From RGIG5612 sp964579345 (lineage in GTDB: Bacteria; Bacillota; Clostridia; Lachnospirales; Lachnospiraceae), in NCBI GenBank assembly GCA_964579345.1, contig CAZOHB010000103.1:1-8827 (forward strand): a stretch of DNA of 8,827 bases, written 5' to 3'. Below are positions 7,073 to 8,827 of this stretch, one piece after another. The stretch's first letter is position 1. Each line of letters begins with the position of its first letter. The notes below the pieces were generated by a model. The model searched no databases and had not been told where the DNA came from. It was given only the letters and a program-made list of their open reading frames with translations. The translations under genes were made by a program, and so were the position numbers.

Positions 7073-8488
7073 TTAACGCAGAAAGCAGTCCAGAAATCTT
7101 GAAGGGGCTGCTTTTTTGCTGCGGATTTTTTCGCAGAAGCAGATCGTAAGGCTGTCTGCAGCCCTTGTCATAGCGACATAAAAGATCCGGCGTTCTTCGC
7201 AAAGTGCTTCCCGTGTCTTCGTTTTATTGGAAGGAATCATGCCTTCGTTCGTGTCCGGCAGATAGACATGGTCAAATTCCAGTCCTTTTGCAGCATGCAT
7301 GGTGAGGAGCTGAACGCTGCTTCCATCAGTCGGGATGCCGGCCTTTTTCAGAGCAGAACAGATATGCGGCATTTCCCTGTGTGTACGCATAAGGATCGCA
7401 AGCTCAGAGGGCCTGGCTCCTCCCCGGATACGGGAGCGGATATCTTCCGCGATCCATGTGTATTCGCTCTGTTGGTCTCGGAATTTTCGAATGGAAAAGA
7501 GGCCGGCGCTTTTTTCAATCCGCCCGGATTTGAGCTTTTTCTTAAATCGATCCCGGTTTCCCTGAATTACCTTTTGGGATGCCTCGAGGATTGCAGGAAG
7601 GCAGCGGTAATTGACCTGCAGTGTGATCTGTTTCGCATTGGGGTAATCCCGAACAAAACGACGCATGATCTTCGGGTTTGCGCCGCGAAACGCATAGATA
7701 CTCTGGTCATCATCTCCGACAACAAACAGATTGTTATCCGGCAGAGCAAGCATCCGGACGATCTGATACTGGACCGGATTGATGTCCTGAAATTCGTCGA
7801 CCAGGATATAGGAAAAGCGTCTCTGCCAGTATTCCAGGAGATCAGGTCTTTCTGTCAGAAGATGCAGACAGAGGGAGAGCATATCGTCGAAATCAACCAG
7901 ACGTTCTTCTTTTAAAGAACGGGTGTAAGAGGAATAAATCTTTCGAAAGTCCTGCGGGCTGACGACGGAAGATATGAAATTTTCAATATAGGCGTCACCG
8001 CTTTTTACTTTGCTGATCTCTCCTTCGAGGCGATCGAGCATTTCCGGATCTTCGATCATCTGCTGGATGAGGATCTGATTATCGTGGCCACCTTCGGCGC
8101 AAGCATCCGACGATTTTTTTGTCTTTGGAAGGGTAGATTGGATTGCCTTTATTAAAAGCGATTTCTTTTTCTGTTCCGTAATAATGTTGTCAGAAGAAAG
8201 CTGATAAGCCTCCCGCAGGATCCAAAAGAAGATGCTGTGGAAGGTTCCGAAACAGGGCGAACCCGCCCCTTTCTGCATGCTTAAAAACCGCGCTTTCATT
8301 TCATCCGCGGCTTTTCGGGAAAAGGTTACCACAAGGATCTTTCCTGCAGGAACATTCCCGGACTCGATCAGATTTTGAATGCGGCTGACGATAACGGCTG
8401 TCTTTCCGGAGCCCGGACCGGCAATGACAAGCGCAGGACCCTTTGTATGTTGGACTGCCGTCCGCTGCTGTGCATTTAGCTTCCTCAT
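7073..8488 (-). CDS. Compact UvrD/PcrA/Rep-type ATP-dependent DNA helicase lacking the 2B subdomain
   Basis: This is a superfamily 1A 3'-5' DNA helicase by family; its exact role (repair, replication restart, conflict resolution) is unknown. Motifs appear in order: Q motif LNAQQRTAV (4-12), Walker A AGPGSGKT (23-30), Ia VVTFSRKAADEMK (53-65), Ib GTFHS (81-85), Walker B VDEFQD (230-235), III GDDDQSIYAFRGA (258-270), IV QVNYR (291-295), V LLTMHAAKGLEF (394-405) and VI EERRIFYVAMTRA (431-443). A PSRFL element sits at 462-466. The protein has 471 residues, whereas UvrD/PcrA/Rep have roughly 670-770. The 1B region (about 90-225) is present, but between AGIPTDGS and motif V there are only a few residues where the 2B subdomain normally lies, and the C-terminal extension is also absent. 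The ATG at 8488 is forced: an in-frame stop lies three codons upstream and the next Met is beyond Walker A. No Shine-Dalgarno is visible. It converges on the adenosyltransferase gene, stops being 14 bp apart. Confidence 0.92.
   Translation of the reverse strand: MRKLNAQQRTAVQHTKGPALVIAGPGSGKTAVIVSRIQNLIESGNVPAGKILVVTFSRKAADEMKARFLSMQKGAGSPCFGTFHSIFFWILREAYQLSSDNIITEQKKKSLLIKAIQSTLPKTKKSSDACAEGGHDNQILIQQMIEDPEMLDRLEGEISKVKSGDAYIENFISSVVSPQDFRKIYSSYTRSLKEERLVDFDDMLSLCLHLLTERPDLLEYWQRRFSYILVDEFQDINPVQYQIVRMLALPDNNLFVVGDDDQSIYAFRGANPKIMRRFVRDYPNAKQITLQVNYRCLPAILEASQKVIQGNRDRFKKKLKSGRIEKSAGLFSIRKFRDQQSEYTWIAEDIRSRIRGGARPSELAILMRTHREMPHICSALKKAGIPTDGSSVQLLTMHAAKGLEFDHVYLPDTNEGMIPSNKTKTREALCEERRIFYVAMTRAADSLTICFCEKIRSKKAAPSRFLDCFLR
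7082..7117 (+). terminator. Intrinsic terminator of the asd-gltX-cobO unit
   Basis: AAAGCAGTCC (7082-7091) pairs with GGGCTGCTTT (7105-7114) to form a 10-bp stem with one T-G wobble, a loop of about 13 nt and a T run (7112-7117). It begins 24 bp after the adenosyltransferase stop. On the reverse strand it codes for the last residues of the convergent helicase. Read in that direction the hairpin is not directly followed by a T run, so it should act mainly on forward transcripts. Confidence 0.8.
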
Positions 8489-8496
8489 AGACCGCT

Positions 8497-8525
8497 ATTT
8501 TAGCTCTGAAAAAGGAAGAGGGCAA
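8497..8525 (-). promoter_or_regulatory. Candidate promoter of the helicase giving a leaderless or near-leaderless mRNA
   Basis: On the reverse strand, TTGCCC (8525-8520) and TAAAAT (8502-8497) are spaced by 17 bp. The -10 element ends 8 nt before the ATG at 8488, so initiation would fall at or within about 3 nt of the start codon. The lack of any purine-rich ribosome binding site in front of that ATG agrees with this reading. The -35 is only a partial match (4 of 6), so the call is moderate. Confidence 0.45.
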
Positions 8526-8559
8526 GCAAGGAAGCGGTATACCAACTGATTTGTTTGCC
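8521..8559. repeat. Inverted repeat overlapping the helicase -35 region
   Basis: GGCAAGCAA (8521-8529) and TTGTTTGCC (8551-8559) are reverse complements in 8 of 9 positions, with a 21-bp spacer. The left arm overlaps the predicted -35 of the helicase promoter, so it could be an operator dyad for a repressor. It could also be a chance match. Confidence 0.35.
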
Positions 8560-8608
8560 TGAATGAGGTGAGAAAAGACAAGGGAAGGAAGCTGCCTGAA
8601 TGGTGAGA
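8556..8608. repeat. Imperfect short direct repeat in the divergent intergenic region
   Basis: TGCCTGAATGAGGTGAGA (8556-8573) recurs as TGCCTGAATGGTGAGA (8593-8608), differing by a 2-base deletion. The starts are 37 bp apart. Both copies lie upstream of the candidate forward promoter and behind the helicase start, and each is preceded by a GGAAGC-containing stretch. It may be a tandem binding site or a relic of a local duplication. Confidence 0.4.
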
Positions 8609-8611
8609 TGC

Positions 8612-8641
8612 TTGATTTTCATTGCTTACGCATATTACAAT
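8612..8641 (+). promoter_or_regulatory. Candidate sigma-A promoter of the rightmost gene
   Basis: TTGATT (8612-8617) and TACAAT (8636-8641) are spaced by 18 bp. Initiation near 8648 would leave a leader of about 57 nt ending at GAGG (8695-8698), 6 nt before the ATG at 8705. The -35 hexamer is identical to that in front of asd. Confidence 0.4.
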
Positions 8642-8704
8642 GAATTCGTTATAAGCTCCGAATGAGCAAGGGTTAAAATTTGACGAAAAGAGACGAGGTT
8701 TCAG

Positions 8705-8827
8705 ATGGCAAATTTTATTGATTATTTAAACTGGAGAGGGGATATCACATTCGACCAGTCTGCCTTTAATGTGGTGGATGCGATGATCCTTTGCGAGCTT
8801 TCTTATTACAACTTTGAAGGTCTTGTC
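8705..8827 (+). CDS. DUF2974/Mbeg1-like protein, N-terminal fragment (runs off the window)
   Basis: Only the first 41 codons are present. The start MANFIDYLNWRGDITFDQSAF, followed by NVVDAMILCELSYYNFEGLV, resembles the conserved N-terminus of DUF2974 (Mbeg1-like) proteins of Firmicutes, which are predicted to have an alpha/beta-hydrolase, lipase-like fold. The WRGD-T-F-QS-FN-VD-LIL-LSY pattern is the basis for this recognition, from memory of the family. No signal peptide is seen. The ATG follows GAGG at 6 nt spacing. It is transcribed divergently from the helicase. The catalytic GxSxG serine motif expected for a lipase would lie beyond the window, so enzymatic function cannot be judged here. 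Confidence 0.6.
   Translation, partial: MANFIDYLNWRGDITFDQSAFNVVDAMILCELSYYNFEGLV

Noticed and set aside
7051..7073. AATATT repeats around an A run as a terminator for the helicase
   Set aside because: The stem is purely A/T and the reverse-strand T run lies inside the loop instead of after the stem.
7268..7915. 215-codon forward open frame within the helicase gene
   Set aside because: The opposite strand carries helicase motifs II to V over this stretch; the forward frame shows no domain.
8603..8665. 20-codon GTG-initiated frame in the divergent intergenic region
   Set aside because: No ribosome binding site, overlaps the candidate promoter, and no similarity to a known small protein.
8655..8667. 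GCTC/GAGC hairpin in the leader of the DUF2974-like gene as a riboswitch or attenuator
   Set aside because: A lone 4-bp stem with no T run or alternative pairing is not enough.

Overview
The window looks like a chromosomal segment from a Clostridia-class Firmicute, most likely Lachnospiraceae. The clues are moderate GC with strong use of CCG and ATC codons, GAGG-type ribosome binding sites, sigma-A-like promoters, a GyrB/GyrA-type pair whose A subunit has an unusual tail, and a partial DUF2974-like protein of the kind common in that family. The taxonomic call is an inference. I see no insertion sequence, phage gene, CRISPR array, tRNA or rRNA.

Left part (2-3792): the 3' two thirds of a type IIA topoisomerase B subunit, then the complete A subunit 110 bp downstream on the same strand. 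Both catalytic cores are intact and resemble gyrase. The A-subunit C-terminal domain has no recognisable GyrA box and is interrupted by a long acidic segment. The pair may therefore act as a relaxing or decatenating enzyme (topoisomerase IV role) rather than a supercoiling gyrase.

Middle (3815-7117): a sigma-A-like promoter precedes three closely spaced forward genes: asd (aspartate-semialdehyde dehydrogenase), gltX (glutamyl-tRNA synthetase) and a CobA/CobO-type corrinoid adenosyltransferase. Gaps are 20 and 33 bp. An intrinsic terminator just after the third gene closes the unit. The arrangement is a plausible housekeeping operon feeding the aspartate amino-acid family, translation, and adenosylcobalamin formation.

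Right part (7073-8827): a convergent, reverse-strand, compact UvrD/PcrA/Rep-family helicase of 471 residues with all core motifs but essentially no 2B subdomain. The terminator of the forward unit lies inside its last codons. The helicase start has no ribosome binding site, and its best promoter would place the transcript start at or within a few bases of the ATG. The 216-bp divergent intergenic region holds an inverted repeat, an imperfect direct repeat and a candidate forward promoter. It leads into the first 41 codons of a DUF2974/Mbeg1-like (lipase-fold) protein that runs off the window.

I see no clear new multi-gene system. The items most worth a second look are the 2B-less helicase with its apparently leaderless start, and the gyrase-like topoisomerase with a box-less, acid-interrupted tail.
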